Of a stretch of 64,000 nucleotides of DNA, positions 22,201 through 33,885 are shown in pieces; the stretch's first letter is position 1; each line of letters opens with the position of its first letter. The stretch is from positions 1-64,000 of the forward strand of contig JAGVSM010005023.1 in assembly GCA_022494885.1 (NCBI GenBank), given 5' to 3'. The translations under genes and the position numbers were made by a program. The DNA is from Micrasema longulum. Its lineage: Eukaryota; Arthropoda; Insecta; Trichoptera; Brachycentridae. The notes under the pieces were generated by a model. The model saw nothing but the letters and a program-made list of their open reading frames with translations. It had not been told where the DNA came from and searched no databases.

Positions 22201-22379
22201 ACTGGCGGACAGTTCCTTCGAAAGCCGTGCCTCCGACTCCGTCTAATTCCTCCAACTTTGGAATGATTGTTAATTCTTTTTTGAACAATCTACCCGTTTG
22301 CCCCGCGTTCTCGGCTTCTCGGGATCCGCAGCATAATGGATGTGAGCCTGAGTTAACATCCTTTTCCCTTTTTATGTAT

Positions 22380-22445
22380 TTTTATTACTTTATTTATTTA
22401 TTATACGGCACAAGTGCCTTTTGCAATATAACATTATAATAAGTT
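22380..22445 (-). mobile_element. LINE 3'-end fragment
   Basis: The reverse complement has AAAAGGCACTTGTGCC, a perfect short hairpin, followed by GTATAATAAATAAATAAAG. This hairpin plus ATAA-repeat ending matches the style of other LINE 3' termini in the window (48898, 59466). Confidence 0.55.
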
Positions 22446-22518
22446 AGTTAGAAATACATAAATTAAAAACTAAAAAACAATATTTAAAACACGGGTATAA
22501 AAAGAATAAGAACAAGAA

Positions 22519-22542
22519 ATATATATGTATATATTTATATAT

Positions 22543-22575
<33 letters not shown>

Positions 22576-22610
22576 CATACATATATATATATATATATAC
22601 ATGTATGTAT
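22519..22610. repeat. TA-rich microsatellite
   Basis: Alternating TA runs with ACATACAT interruptions. It produces spurious low-complexity reading frames on both strands. Confidence 0.9.
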
Positions 22611-22646
22611 GTCAGCATACAAAATATATAAAATGAATAAACACCA

Positions 22647-23113
22647 GGAGCTCAATCACAGATGGCTATCGACATGCTAAAAAACGTGCTAAGTATTTGA
22701 GCGATCACCACGAACAATCATGAACACGCTGAAGTTATCGCGGTCGCGTTGCAAAACGAAATTCAACTTCGGTCAGTTCAAGAGGATTGGTTGAATCTCG
22801 CACACGCCTTCTTTCAATTTTTCTCGAGTGCCGTATTGCATTTAGCCGGCGGTCGGCAAGCCAAATGTTAAGAAAAGCAGTCGCCATAGTAATTGTTTGT
22901 AACTTGAAAACGAAATAACAAACTGGCACGAGATTACACGCGTGTTGACTTTTTTGATTTGACGTTTGACCACGGACTACGGATACGGAACTTATCTATG
23001 GCGTTTTGCAACGCGACCGCGATAACTTCAGCGTGTTCATGATTGTTCGTGGTGATCGCTCAAATACTTAGCACGTTTTTTAGCATGTCGATAGCCATCT
23101 GTGATTGAGCTCC
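22647..23113. mobile_element. 467-bp element with perfect 112-bp inverted arms
   Basis: The left arm 22647-22758 and the right arm 23002-23113 are exact reverse complements by my reading (GGAGCTCAATCACAGATGGC ... GCCATCTGTGATTGAGCTCC). The middle 243 bp (22759-23001) is unique. There is no ORF worth calling (the 64-residue minus frame at 22735 overlaps the arm). Perfect arm identity suggests a recent insertion or gene conversion. I cannot define a clear target-site duplication. Class II MITE-like or foldback element. Confidence 0.85.
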
Positions 23114-23514
23114 AGATCACAAGCATAAGTAGCTTTTGCAAATAATTTGTTAATCGTTACTATAGAACATCATAAAACATATATAAAGAGATGGTTTGAA
23201 TTTACAGAGACTCGAGTTAAAAATGTCGATATGAGAGGTACACTCGTTTCCTAGTCTATGCATACGCGGTATAGGTGGTGACAAAGATAGTTGGTTTGAG
23301 AAGGCTGACAACAATTAAGACTATTTTGTTTAGTTCTACGTGTTGGTATATTAATATTTATTAAATCCCGGAGTTCGCAACAATCGAATTTAGAATTAAT
23401 GATTTTATATAAAAGTATAAAATTGAATTGAATTTATAAAGTAAATTGAATTGAATTGTTAAAATAAGATGAATTGTTTCAGCGCGCCGCCGCTGTCGTG
23501 TGTCAAACTCCAAT
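23114..23514. other. Intergenic, AT-rich
   Basis: Contains short GAATT-rich redundancy near 23420-23460. No gene recognised. Confidence 0.4.
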
Positions 23515-24385
23515 AATATACAGTTACTAACGGACCCAACAGACGTCGTCCTGCCCGAACGTTGGCAAAATACTTTTTATTGATAAGTAGGTACCTAGGT
23601 ACTTGTTTGTGATTAAATTCCAAAACTAAAACTTGTTTATATTCAAATATTGAATTCAAGTATGTACCTAGGTACTTGTTTATGGTTGAATTCCAAAACA
23701 TGAAATAAATATTTTCAAATGTGGCATTTTTTCTGCAAACGTCAAACTCCGGTCGTCTTACCCAACAAAGGGGTGTACTTATGTAGGAATACGATTTTTA
23801 AAAATGTATTAAATTTAATATTATTTTAGTTTAACCAAAAATCCAATAAAAAGAAATAAATGAGTAGAAATCCTAAGGAATTTAAGGAAAGAATCTGATT
23901 GAGATCCACAAAAAACAAATGTTGTTTGTAAACATTCAAAAACAAACTTTTTTATACACAAAAAAACATTATCTTTCCATTTTTTGCAAATGCATTCTCC
24001 TCAAATGCAACCCAGGTAGATCGATTAATAAAACATTAATTCTCCTAACTTTTTTTTTACATATTCGATTGAAGATTTTAATATCTACAAACACGCACAG
24101 CGCAAATATCTATATTTCTCTGAAAACCGAACGTAAATCGGTTAAGCCGTTTAGGAGGAGTACGGCGACATCACACGTACAGAGGAAAACATTTACATTT
24201 TTTTTTGCACCACAATAGGCTAGGAGGCCTAAAAACAGTGGTGAATTACATCACAGAGCACCCAGGCTTGAGAAAAATCACATTTTTAATTTTTGTGTTC
24301 TCACCGGGAATCGAATCCAGAACCTTCCGTGCGTGAGTCTAGCGTCTTGACCACTACACCACGGGCCGCCATATAAAGATATTAT
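23515..24385. repeat. Repeat family D, copy 2 (interrupted by a SINE)
   Basis: Homologous to 21400-22200: ACTAACGGACCCAACAGACG, CTAGGTACTTGTTTATGGTT (this segment is duplicated internally at 23590-23690), TTTGTAAACATTCAAAAAC, and AGCCGTTTAGGAGGAGTACG. The two D copies flank the 467-bp inverted-repeat element. Confidence 0.65.
24199..24370 (-). mobile_element. SINE family A, inserted in repeat D copy 2
   Basis: The plus strand reads TTTTTTGCACCACAATAGGC, AACAGTGGTGAATTAC, GTGTTCTCACCGGGAATCGA, then GACCACTACACCACGG. This is a full reversed family A copy with clear A- and B-box regions and an oligo(A) end (plus-strand T-run). Confidence 0.83.
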
Positions 24386-25189
24386 ACCGTACGTCCGAAG
24401 ACGGTGGATGAAACTGGGTTTTCGTATGTTCCTAGCTCCCATAAGTTATGTGCGGTGTCACACGTAAGTGGCATTCCCTTTACGCATGTAGATGCTCATA
24501 ACATAACCTACATGATATGGATGGCCGCGGAACGAAAATCAACCGTATAAATATTCACTTCCGAATGAGTTAAGTCGTCTTAGCAGGGGGTGGGCTCCAG
24601 GAGACTCGGGGGGCCCCTTGTTAAATGAAGAGAAATCAATATTCTCGGATCAAATCAGTACATAAATGCAATTTCAGTGGTTTAAATGTATTATGAAACA
24701 TAAAATTTTGTTGCCTTTTTAAATTTCTCGAGAAATATATTTATTAGGGATGCGCAATAAAAGAGACCTATCCGTTTTTTTGTCTATATAGTGTAACGAT
24801 TGCCAGCAATCGTCTAACACTGCTTTAAAACGCCGATGTTTGATAAAACACTATATAGCTTCCATATGTTCTCAGATGTTCAACGCAACATTTTTGCGAT
24901 TCTTTAAACGATTATCCGTCTTGCTTCACACGTGCACATTTTTCTTCCTTTTACCGTAATTGAGCACTGTTTTTGTGCACAAATGATTACACATGTAAAT
25001 AACATTTAAGTTCATACCTCATATTTTAAGTCATAAAGTATTAGTGTTTTGGATAGTTAGAACAAAATGATACACCTCCTCCCTCCCCCTCCATCCATCC
25101 CACGAACCGCCCTCCCAACCAATATATTTTTCCATAATTCGCTTATACTTATTTTATAAAACAGAAAATACATGTGTATGTTTATTATT
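24386..25189. other. Intergenic stretch
   Basis: No supported gene. A possible hairpin is formed by CTATATAGTG (24785) and CACTATATAG (about 24848), enclosing about 55 bp. A C-rich tract sits at 25075-25110. Confidence 0.4.
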
Positions 25190-25275
25190 TTATTTATTTA
25201 TGCGTTTTATTCACAATATACATTTATTGAGACATAAATCCCAACTCCATGGAACCAAAGTCCCATGTTGAGTTT
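25190..25275 (-). mobile_element. LINE 3' end, second copy of the 5640-6420 family
   Basis: The reverse complement reads CTCAACATGGGACTTTGGTTC, then CATGGAGTTGGGATTTATGTC, then an ATAAATAAATAAAATA tail. It matches 6335-6420, including the hairpin. Confidence 0.75.
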
Positions 25276-26251
25276 GTTTGTCCGTCACATCTCCGAAACG
25301 ACGAGTCGTAGCGGCCTGAAATTTGGACATGTCATTTTAAATGCGATTTCAAGGTTAACATTGCTATTTTCGAGTAAAATTTGAATCGACGTCTACTCGG
25401 ATAAAGACTCAAACTTTATATGGATGCCTAGTGCAGCCCCACATATTGCCCATAATCAACAGTAAACATACTTTAATTCACAAATTTATCCCCTGAATTG
25501 AGAAAAAATAGTATCTGAAGTAAAAATGTTGATATAAGGAAAGTTTTAAAGCAACATCATACACGTGTCGGGACAGTAAATGCCAAAAATTAATGTAAAT
25601 CATGGGAAAATATTCGGAATCAATTACCTGTAAAACTTACTCCTTCAACACCTTTGACGCTCCTACTGCTGCAACCAAACATACTGCAATTCACCATAGT
25701 CGATTTGTTTTTATTAAATGTAAATATCTAAGTTATTCACAAACAATACCAAGCACAGCGACAAAAGCATCCGATAGAACCGTCATGTGTATGTTGTCAA
25801 ATAAAACAAAATGGCCGCTAATTTGTTGCTAACCAACATCGCTTGCGTTCTGTGAAACATAGTGATAGGGCTTCTCTATAGGTTGACACATTATTAGTCT
25901 GATTGATAAATGGTCTAGACAAGACTAGAATAATGCATGGTCAAAAAAATTGCCTAAGTCATTTAATACTTAATTTACTTCAATTTAAAAATCATAAGTC
26001 AAGAATTTCCAACAAATTCCACAAAGTAATCATTTTGTCATATTAGGATAAATAATAAGCTATGACAATATACAAAATAATAATTTGATTTTTTACTTTA
26101 ACCTTACCACTTTTGAAAGTAAATTTTAACTCGGTAAATAAAAACAGTTTTTAATAAATTCTAATCACATAAATTTTTTACACCTCTCGACAGAAAACAA
26201 GTTGTAATTTCCTTTATCCAGCACTAGAGTTAATAAGGCTGAAGAGGAAAA
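25276..26251. other. Intergenic stretch
   Basis: AT-rich with no recognised domain. The 76-residue frame at 25602 has no supporting features. A short SINE B 3' piece (CCATTAGGTGCAAAAAGGAA) lies at 26258-26280. Confidence 0.4.
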
Positions 26252-26329
26252 AGATACCCCATTAGGTGCAAAAAGGAATGAAGAATACAATTTAAATAAA
26301 TAAAACACAGCCTTTTGAAAAGAAACGCC

Positions 26330-26860
26330 GCGACCACAAACAAGTAGAATATTGATCTAGGCGTAATTTCTATGTTTATTTGTAGACTGTCTACTACATT
26401 CAATTTTGTCTATGGTTCTCCTGTCACGCACTACGCGGCACGCGCCCGTGTTCCGAGGATACAAAATACGTAAATTACGATGTAATTTGACGGTTAAACT
26501 AAGTTTTTACTTACAAAAGTAAGTAACAATTCCATTATGCAAAGTAGAACAATATATATTGCTTTTCTTGCACGTGCGGGTCCGCTCGGTATGACAAATG
26601 GCAGGTAACCCGACTTGTTAGGTTTATAGACCACCATCTTCTTTTTAGTTCTTGTTTAATAGCTTCGTTGAATAAGAACATAGCGTAGTCGAATAATGCA
26701 TTATATTAGTCGCAATAATGCATTATATTAGTTGAATTAGACCAATAATGCATTATATTAGTTGGCTTTCCGCACACATTTTATAGGCAAAGGTGTATCT
26801 TTAGATATATTTTGCCATGGGTCGATGAAAATTAATACACAATCTTTTTGTTTTTTTTTT
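26330..26860 (+). promoter_or_regulatory. Conserved upstream block, gene 4 copy
   Basis: Contains the block's landmarks in order: TCAATTTTGTCTATGGTTCTC, TTTTTACTTACAAAAGTAAG, GGTATGACAAATGG, TTGTTAGGTTTATAGACCA, then TGGCTTTCCGCACACATTTT and GGGTCGATGAAAATTAATAC. A local triplication is inserted at 26692-26762. The homology stops at a T-run near 26850, so the block's last part is missing or displaced. Confidence 0.5.
26692..26762. repeat. Three tandem copies of an AATAATGCATTATATTAGT unit
   Basis: The unit occurs at about 26693, 26716 and 26744 with short spacers. The equivalent place upstream of genes 5 and 6 has one imperfect version (CAATAATTCATTTTATTATC). Each unit is itself partly palindromic (ATAATGCATTAT). 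Confidence 0.85.
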
Positions 26861-27706
26861 CAGTTTATTCAGATAGCCAATATAATTATATAATATTACT
26901 ACTTAATACAATTTAAATATAAATTTAATACATATATTTACATTAACGTTTCCCATTATGTAAAGGAAAAAATAATTTGTGTACATAATGGGGAGTAACG
27001 CTTTACAATAATTTGTTCATTTTATTTTTGATTATCAATATTTTGAGTATAACACAAATTACAAAAGAAATGAAAAAACGGTGGCTTCAATCAGTGCTAC
27101 AGAAAAAAAAACTATAAATATAACTTTTCACAGCTTTCTTAAACATGTATTCCTGACTGAACTAATATTATCTCCTTTGTTCATTTCGTTTAAGAAAAAT
27201 ACTTCTCGGTAAATATAATGATGTGCTGTAGTTGTTTTCGATTTTGGAACTAAGATGTAATCAGTTGTTCTAGGTCGCGTACTTACGTTTTGTGACATAG
27301 AAACACTAAAATTATATCTTGTCTGTATGGTTTTGATAAAATTATAAATAAAGTTATCAATAAAACCGCTTGGTTTAATTTTAATTTTTTATTATTTTGA
27401 CTATCGAGCGCTTTCGCCTAAGTATTGTTTGCAACGTCGCACAAAGCTTTTATACTATTGTTAAATACTGTTATTGATAATTTTATCAAAATCATTAACT
27501 TTCATCAAGAAACATTATAAAAAAACATCAATATTTGTCTTTATGGATTTGAAGTAGAACAAATAAAAAATAACGCTTTTATATCTAAAACCATATTTTT
27601 AAAAAATAATTTGGAAAAATAATAAATAAAACAATTACATTTTTTAACGGCCCATGCGTTATTGCATTATATAGATTTTTGCTTTGTATCTCTCCAAGGA
27701 AAAACA
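26861..27706. other. AT-rich region before gene 4 exon 1
   Basis: No ORF supported. The segment with CCCATTATGTAAAGG and a reversed ACATAATGGGGAGTAACG near 26950-27010 is a small imperfect hairpin. A sequence similar to the last part (ACGGCCCATGCGTTATTGCA, 27647) also precedes gene 3 (18478-18500). TCTCCAAG at 27691-27698 may be a 5' UTR acceptor. Confidence 0.4.
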
Positions 27707-28070
27707 ATGGAAATAGCTTTTGTGAATATCAAGGCTGAAACGGGGACTGGCGATGTAGAAGGAGATATTCTCCGTACTGGGGAAGGGGCGCCTTGTTCCC
27801 GCGGAAGTGAGGAGCCAGGTGTTGCTACCGTGAAGGCTGAACCGGGGACTGGCGATGTAGAAGGAGATATTCTCCGTACTGGGGAAGGGGCGCCATGTTC
27901 CCACGGAAGTGAGGAGCCAGGTGTTGCTACCGTGAAGGCTGAACCGTGGACCAGTACTGACCAGCCTAGGATAACTAGTGATATAATTATATTTACTGAG
28001 ATGGACATTGATAATCCTGACATCAAACAAGAATGTTTGGATTCGTCTCGTAGAAATGAAATCGCCTCAA
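27707..28070 (+). CDS. Gene 4, orphan exon 1: Psi-K-x-E module with no finger exon nearby
   Basis: ATG in AAACAATGG gives MEIAFVNIKAETGTGD. It carries two 34-residue repeats and then the common tail ending IKQECLDSSRRNEIAS. There are four Psi-K-x-E sites (IKAE, VKAE, VKAE, IKQE). The donor after TCAA is at 28071, phase 1, and the first ~85 bp of the intron match genes 5 and 6. No finger exon follows before the next exon 1 at 35564; intron homology ends near 28157 and LINE debris follows. Either it is a 3'-deleted gene fragment, or it is an alternative first exon reaching the gene 5 finger exon 9.65 kb away, which would be in frame. The open frame is intact. Confidence 0.7.
27731..27934 (+). 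repeat. Two near-identical 102-bp coding repeats in gene 4
   Basis: Units 27731-27832 and 27833-27934 differ at three positions by my reading, giving 34 codons each. This is a recent in-frame tandem duplication of the Psi-K-x-E repeat. Confidence 0.9.
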
Positions 28071-28924
28071 GTAAGTATAACTTCTCTCTGTCGCGAATAT
28101 AAATATGGTCCAGGCTCGAGCTGACTGTCCTCTGCTGTACAACTGCTTCCCTCGTTACGTCGCATTACGTCTGATCCAACAATTGAAGTGAGGCCATCAT
28201 GTATTCGTATCTTAGAACGGTTATTTATTATTATGGTCCCAGAGGTTTATATTAATATCATTTCGCCCATCAATAGGATATAATCTTTCTGGATGATGTG
28301 CCTGAGTCCTTTTTCTATTTTATTGATAAGCAAAATGTTATTTATATTTGGTGGTCGTAAAATTCAGATTAGATTATGGTTTTTCTCGTGTCTTGGTGAT
28401 TATTAAAGAGTATTCTCCATCTAACGTTAGCACACGTCTCCAATATTTAGCATGTTTTCTTGAAATCTGACACTGTTTCTTATATAAAGTAATATTCCTC
28501 CACCTGTTTTCTTGTTTTATTTTCTCGGCGATAAGAATACACTTTATAACCCTCTACCTCGTATAAGTTCAGTTATCCTTTTCCGCAGTTTCACATTTAG
28601 TTGTAATATCAATGTTTTTGAGCTTTTAATATCTGATCTTTTTTTTGTATAAAGTTGTTAATAATCTTTTTGATGTTCCTGATTTGGTCAAATGTATCTA
28701 TTTCAGTGTACCTAATAGGCCTATGAGGCATCATATTTATTTGGGATGTATTAATGTATGAGATGTCGAATTCGCACATTAATTCTGTGTTCTCGAGAAT
28801 TAACTCTCTCGGGAACAAGTACGCTGATGACCAAAAAATAGATATATTTGCTATAACTTTATCAAATTTCAATAGCCGATGGGAGGTTTGTTTGCATTTT
28901 TCTATCTAAGAGTTTATGAAGATT
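28071..28924. other. Gene 4 intron remnant, then unassigned DNA
   Basis: 28071-28157 is homologous to the start of the gene 5/6 introns (ATGGTCCAGGC..GAGCTGACTGTC). After a breakpoint near 28157 it is unrelated. A minus-strand frame at 28609-28872 (87 residues) has no domain I recognise; given the surroundings it may be retroelement-derived. Confidence 0.5.
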
Positions 28925-29938
28925 ATTTCAACAACAACAACAACAAACCATCACGCCGTTTTCCCGTAGGGGTAGGCAGATAGGATAGAACGCCATTGGC
29001 ATACAGACCTCGCTTCCTCTACATTCATACATCTTCTTATGCACGCACGCCGATTATTATTCCTACTTTTGACATGTCCATCTTCAAGTATTTGATGGAC
29101 TTGATCGTGCCATGTCTTTCTCGGTCTTCCTCGTTTTCTGCATCCATCAACATTTGCATCGTAGATCCTTTTAGTCGTTCTTTCACTGTCCATTCGCTCT
29201 ACATGTCCAAACCAACGCAGCACCCCTTTCTTGATTCTGTCAATTATGCATGTCTCAGCCTTACACACTTCACGGATCTCGACATTTGTGCACCTATCAT
29301 ATATCGTTTTACCACACATTCGCCTGAGGGATCGCATTTTGACAGCATTTTGACAGCATTCAACCTACTTTCATCATTATTTTTCCAATTCCATACTTCG
29401 CTCCTATACATTAGAGTTGGAACTAGAACTCCGTTGTGAACTGCTAGTTTAGCCTCCTGCGATAAACATTTGTTTGCCAAAGTAGATTTTAGTGCACCGT
29501 TCACCCTGTTCCCGGCACTCACCCTCTTTTCAATATCTTTCTCGGCCTTTCCGTCCTAGTAAACATACTTCCCAGTTACACAAATTCTTCTACCTGATTC
29601 AGAATATCTCCGTTCACGCTGATCTCACATTTAGTTATATTTTCATCCCTTTCGAAAACCATCACTTTCGATTTATCAACCTTCATAAGCAAATCGCTTT
29701 TCTTGCATACCTCGTAGACTTTTGTTACTAAGAATTGAAGGTCTTCTTTGCTGCTAGCAAGAAGCACGGCATCATCCGCATACAGAAGACAGTTAACAGT
29801 TATACCATTCATTTTTGCTCCCATTCTTAAATCTTTCAGTTCTTTCATACAGTTATCGATGTATATGTTGAACAACCATGGTGACATTACACATCCCTGT
29901 TTGACTCCTTTTCGGAATATTAAACCACGATGTGAAAA
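28925..29938 (-). mobile_element. RTE-like LINE, 5'-truncated, (TTG)n tail
   Basis: The minus strand reads GVKQGCVMSPWLFNIYID (RT motif B region), YADDAVLLASS (catalytic motif C), KSKVMVFERDENITKCEIS, then the MCGKTIYDRC and KRGRPRKTWHDQ C-terminus and a tail of GTTGTTGTTG. It is interrupted by a few stops and frameshifts. Its 5' truncation point, an A-run at 29936-29943, is exactly the left edge of the large tandem duplication. Confidence 0.9.
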
Positions 29939-30239
29939 AAAAACTTTGATTATTGAAAAATATTTACGAGTACATGAAAATAACATTTTTATACGTATGA
30001 ACTTATATGTATTTATTTAATATGTAATATATTTTCTTTACTAACTTTGTATACTTTGTGGAAATCTGTCATTAGTTCGAGTTTATACACTACATCTGTT
30101 TGTTTACTATAAATATGTATGTAGAACTGTTGATTTCCCAAATAAAATAAAACATACAAGTGCCATTATTCCTTTGTTAATACTTTACGAATAATTTATT
30201 TATCTCTCTCTGAATCAATTATATGATACGCTATAACTT

Positions 30240-31140
30240 ATCTGCTGGTTAAAACAGTCTTTATTGCATTAATTATTCAAACTTTGCAAAAAAAATCTAT
30301 GATCAAATTGCTACTACATAAAGATGTATACCGCCAGAGACACAATATTTCAATATCATTGATGTATACATCTGTAAATAAATTATCTGTTAGGGCTCTA
30401 CTTTAGTACAACTTAATTTGTCAGCATGCATCGCACTCCGAGTATAAACACAAGTTGGTACATGATTACACCAGGTTTACTAGTATGGAAGGGCTAGCAG
30501 TTCCTAGATATTGCAATAAATATGGCAACAATAACTAGTTCAAAATTCTCTGAAAGAGTCCAAAAGTTCCTACGTATAAGTAAATTTGAACTTAGAATCA
30601 GCCTGAATTTTAAATTATGATTTTCTCTAAAAACATTAAATTTGTTAAAACTTAACAATAGTAGAATAATTATAGACCTTTTTAAATTTATTCAAAAATT
30701 GTAAATTCAATATGGACTACCCTGAACTACTATCTCTCATCAACAACTCTAGGGTGCCTTAAAGAATGACTAGACAGGTGGTGCCACCGTTCAGGTGCAA
30801 CAATTCAATGGACAGTGTATAATTTGTAATGCCGTATTACGTATTTGGTATGAAGCTGTCAATAGATAAAATCTAATCCCAGTATTCAATTTGACAAATT
30901 CACGAAGAGAATTAACTTTTATAACAACTTGCCAAATGAACTAAAGCATATTAAGGTTTTTACTCAATTATGTACCAAATGGATTAATAGTTCATATCTA
31001 ATTTTTAGCCTATTTAATAAAATAATGATTTTCTAAAAAGCATTGGAGTATTTTTGATTGAGGCAATAATGAAGGCTTTAGTGTAATTTTTATGTCATAA
31101 CTTTTTGTATTAAGCTGTATGGCTAATAAAACAATATAAA
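30240..31140 (+). mobile_element. Composite LINE C-terminal relics (unit 1)
   Basis: Three partial RT C-termini are joined: KLLLHKDVYRQRHNIS (30300-30520), KLNFLLKLNNSRIIIDL-like text (30590-30790), and INFYNNLPNELKHIKVF (30910-31040). All have stops or indels. The same composite is at 41650-42550 in unit 2. In unit 3 the middle fragment instead continues into its proper C-terminus. Confidence 0.7.
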
Positions 31141-31229
31141 AATTAATTAACAAATTGTGTTTAATTTTGAAGTACCTTTCTAATAAGCTTAAAATTCATT
31201 TTATTGATTAATTCCATTATAGCCTGTTC

Positions 31230-31690
31230 TAATGTCAATCGAAGCTAAACTGGCAGTGCACAACGGAGTTTTAGTTCCAACACTTATGTATGGAAGTGAA
31301 ACATGGAACTGGAAGAGAAAGGATGAAAGCCGAGTGAACGCGGTTGAAATGCGATCTCTTAGACAAATGTGATTGAAATCAATGTATGTTAACTTATTCT
31401 GATGACAAATCATTCTTAGTGTCTGGGTGAGTCAAGTATAATTGATAGTGGCAAGTTCTAGTCCATGAGTTCTAGTTGGTCACGTAGAACGAATGGTATT
31501 GAAAGAATGGTAAAACAAGTATATATGGCAAAAATGAACGGCAACGTTAGACGAGGACGACCAAAGAAGACGTGGCATGATCAGATAAACCAAAATCTTA
31601 AGTCTGGTCATGTCAAAAGCAGACAGAACCGAAGGGCATGTATGACGAGATGTATGAATGTGAAATTTAAAACGTTTCAAAAAAGTGTTT
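31230..31690 (+). mobile_element. LINE 3'-end fragment, disrupted (unit 1, first sub-copy)
   Basis: Encodes SIEAKLAVHNGVLVPTLMYG at the start, loses frame near 31370, and resumes as YMAKMNGNVRRGRPKKTWHD. It is the damaged partner of the better copies at 33265 and 42635, and related to 4871. Confidence 0.8.
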
Positions 31691-31892
31691 GTTATTTTTT
31701 TATATGTTTCGGTATCAAAAAAGACTTTACTTTACTTGTATTTAATTTTTTTAAACTTTTATTTTATTGATAAATTTAAGATTTTTTTATATTTTTATGT
31801 AAACATTATTATGTTGTGTTGCCAAAATGTTTAAAGAGAGAAATCCCTGCAAAAAAACTACTTTTGCAGTTTGGTGGGAATTAAAAAGATTA

Positions 31893-32190
31893 TTATTTAT
31901 ATCACTACAGAGATGGGTAGAATTTTTTACTTAACCTCAATATCAAATACATAGATGGCGCTCCAAACGCGCTAGCGAAAGCTTTCCCTGTTTCATGACA
32001 TATATACTAAAACCAAAAATGTCACCGATATGGATATTCGCTAATAAGCGGAATGGGGAATGTTGTAGAATTCTACATAAAGGTGGCCACTTGAACCCAA
32101 CCTATGACAGGTCATAAGCCCTGTAAACGCTCGAATATCCATAATCTTGAAACAAAAAATTCTACCCATCTCTGTAGTGATATAAATAAT
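31893..32190. mobile_element. F element (MITE-like), sub-copy 1
   Basis: Terminal inverted repeats of about 36 bp: ATTTATATCACTACAGAGAT at the left, ATCTCTGTAGTGATATAAAT at the right. The interior contains TGACAGGTCATAAGCCCTG and GTGGCCACTTGAACCCAACC, related to repeat E. About 300 bp, no ORF. Confidence 0.85.
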
Positions 32191-32523
32191 AATATACCTA
32201 CTCCCCCTTGGGATAAAACCCAGAATTGTGTGTGTATAAATATGTAAATATATATACATACCAAAAATAAAATTGTATTAAAAAGATTGTTTAAAGGAAT
32301 GCTTATGTGAAAAAAATTTCAATAAAGAAAAAATATAGTACTTAGATGAAGATTTTTTATATTTTAAAGTATAAGTAATTCTAAACAAATAAAATAATAA
32401 CAGAAAAAACGACTACAACTATTTCAATATGAATTCCTAGCTAATTTAATGTATAAAATTAATAATTGTTTTTATAGAAATATGTTTATATTTATGTGCT
32501 AATACATGTTACTTAAACATGAA

Positions 32524-33262
32524 TGATTCGGCCAATAAAATGAGTTTCAGCCAAAATTTGGCCAAATCTTTAGCACCGGGATGTGTCGGATTTTATTCAG
32601 CTGTACTCGGGTGCATCTTGTGGTTCGAGACTAAGTTCTCATCGTTTAGATTTATATTTTCGTAATTAGCGGCCATAAACAAGTAGAGTAGTAATTTCTT
32701 TTGTTCGTGGATCTATCACATTCGATTTTATCTGTGGTTCTCCTGTCAAGCACTGGCCGGCACGTTCGTACATCAAGGAAACAACATACGTGAATTACAA
32801 TAAAACTTGACGAAAAAACGAAGTTTTTAAATACAAAAGTAAGTTATAATTCCAGTATGTAAAGTAAAACAATACATATGGCTTTTCTTTCACGTGTGGG
32901 CCCCGCCCAGCTCGGTATGGCGGATGAGAAAACCCGACTTGTTAGGTTTACAGATTGACCTTCTTTTTCTTCTTTCTTGTTTGATGGCTTCGTTGAATAA
33001 TAATATATAGTATCCGCGATGATTGTCCAATAATTCATTTTATTATCTGACTTCCCGGACACATCTTGAAGGCAAATGTGTATCCGACCGGAGTTCTTTT
33101 ATCTTAAGGTCGATTACATTTAATACACAATCTTTCGTTGGGTATTCCATTTATGACAAATAAACATTATTTCGTCAGTTTAACTTTTTTCTAACTTTTA
33201 ATATTTTTAAATGCACATGTTGATTTAATCATAATGTGTAAGCATGCTCGTTGAATGAAACC
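32524..33262 (+). promoter_or_regulatory. Conserved upstream block, unit 1, first copy
   Basis: Begins CGGCCAATAAAATGAGTTTC and includes CTCGGGTGCATCTTGTGGTT, TTTTATCTGTGGTTCTCCTG, AAGTAAGTTATAATTCC, GGGCCCCGCCCAGCTCGGTA and GGTATTCCATTTATGAC. No ORF. Being the outer copy, it is followed by a LINE fragment rather than by exon 1. Confidence 0.55.
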
Positions 33263-33264
33263 GC

Positions 33265-33768
33265 GGAGTAGTTCCAACACTTATGTATGGAAGTGAAACA
33301 TGGAACTGGAAGAGGAAGGATGAAAGCCGAGTGAACGCGGTTGAAATGCGATCTCTTAGACAAATGTGTGGGAAATCAATGTATGAAAGGGTTACGAATA
33401 ATGAAATCAAGCTAGAGTGTAAATATGAGTCAAGTATAATTGATAAAATTAAGGAAGGTTCTATGAGAGGGTTTGGTCACGTAGAACGAATGGACGACGA
33501 AAGAATGGTAAAACGTGTATATATGGCGAAAATGAACGACAACGTGAGACGAGGACGACCAAGGAAGACGTGGCATGATCAGATAAACCAAAATCTTAAG
33601 TCTGGTCATGTCAAAAGCAGACAGAACCGAAGGGCATGTATGACGAGATGTATGAATGTGAAATTTAAAACGTTTCAAAAAAGTGTTTGTTATTTTTTTA
33701 TATGTTTCGGTATCAAAAAAGACTTTACTTTACTTGTATTTAATTTTTTTAAACTTTTATTTTATTGA
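33265..33768 (+). mobile_element. LINE 3'-end fragment (unit 1, second sub-copy)
   Basis: An open frame of about 160 residues from VPTLMYGSETWNWKRKDESR through GHVERMDDERMVKRVY and RGRPRKTWHDQINQN to RRACMTRCMNVKF. It then reads into unrelated AT-rich sequence. A retroelement piece, not a host gene. Confidence 0.85.
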
Positions 33769-33885
33769 TAAATTTAAGATTTTTTTATATTTTTATGTAA
33801 ACATTATTATGTTGTGTTGCCAAAATGTTTAAAGAGAGAAATCCCTGCAAAAAAACTACTTTTGCAGTTTGGTGGGAATTAAAAA

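Noticed and set aside
22470..22655. Minus-strand frame rich in Ile and Tyr
   Set aside because: Translation of the TA-rich microsatellite.
27667..28026. Antisense frames opposite exon 1 of genes 3 to 6
   Set aside because: They mirror the 102-bp repeats. The sense frame has the start context, splice donor and family conservation.
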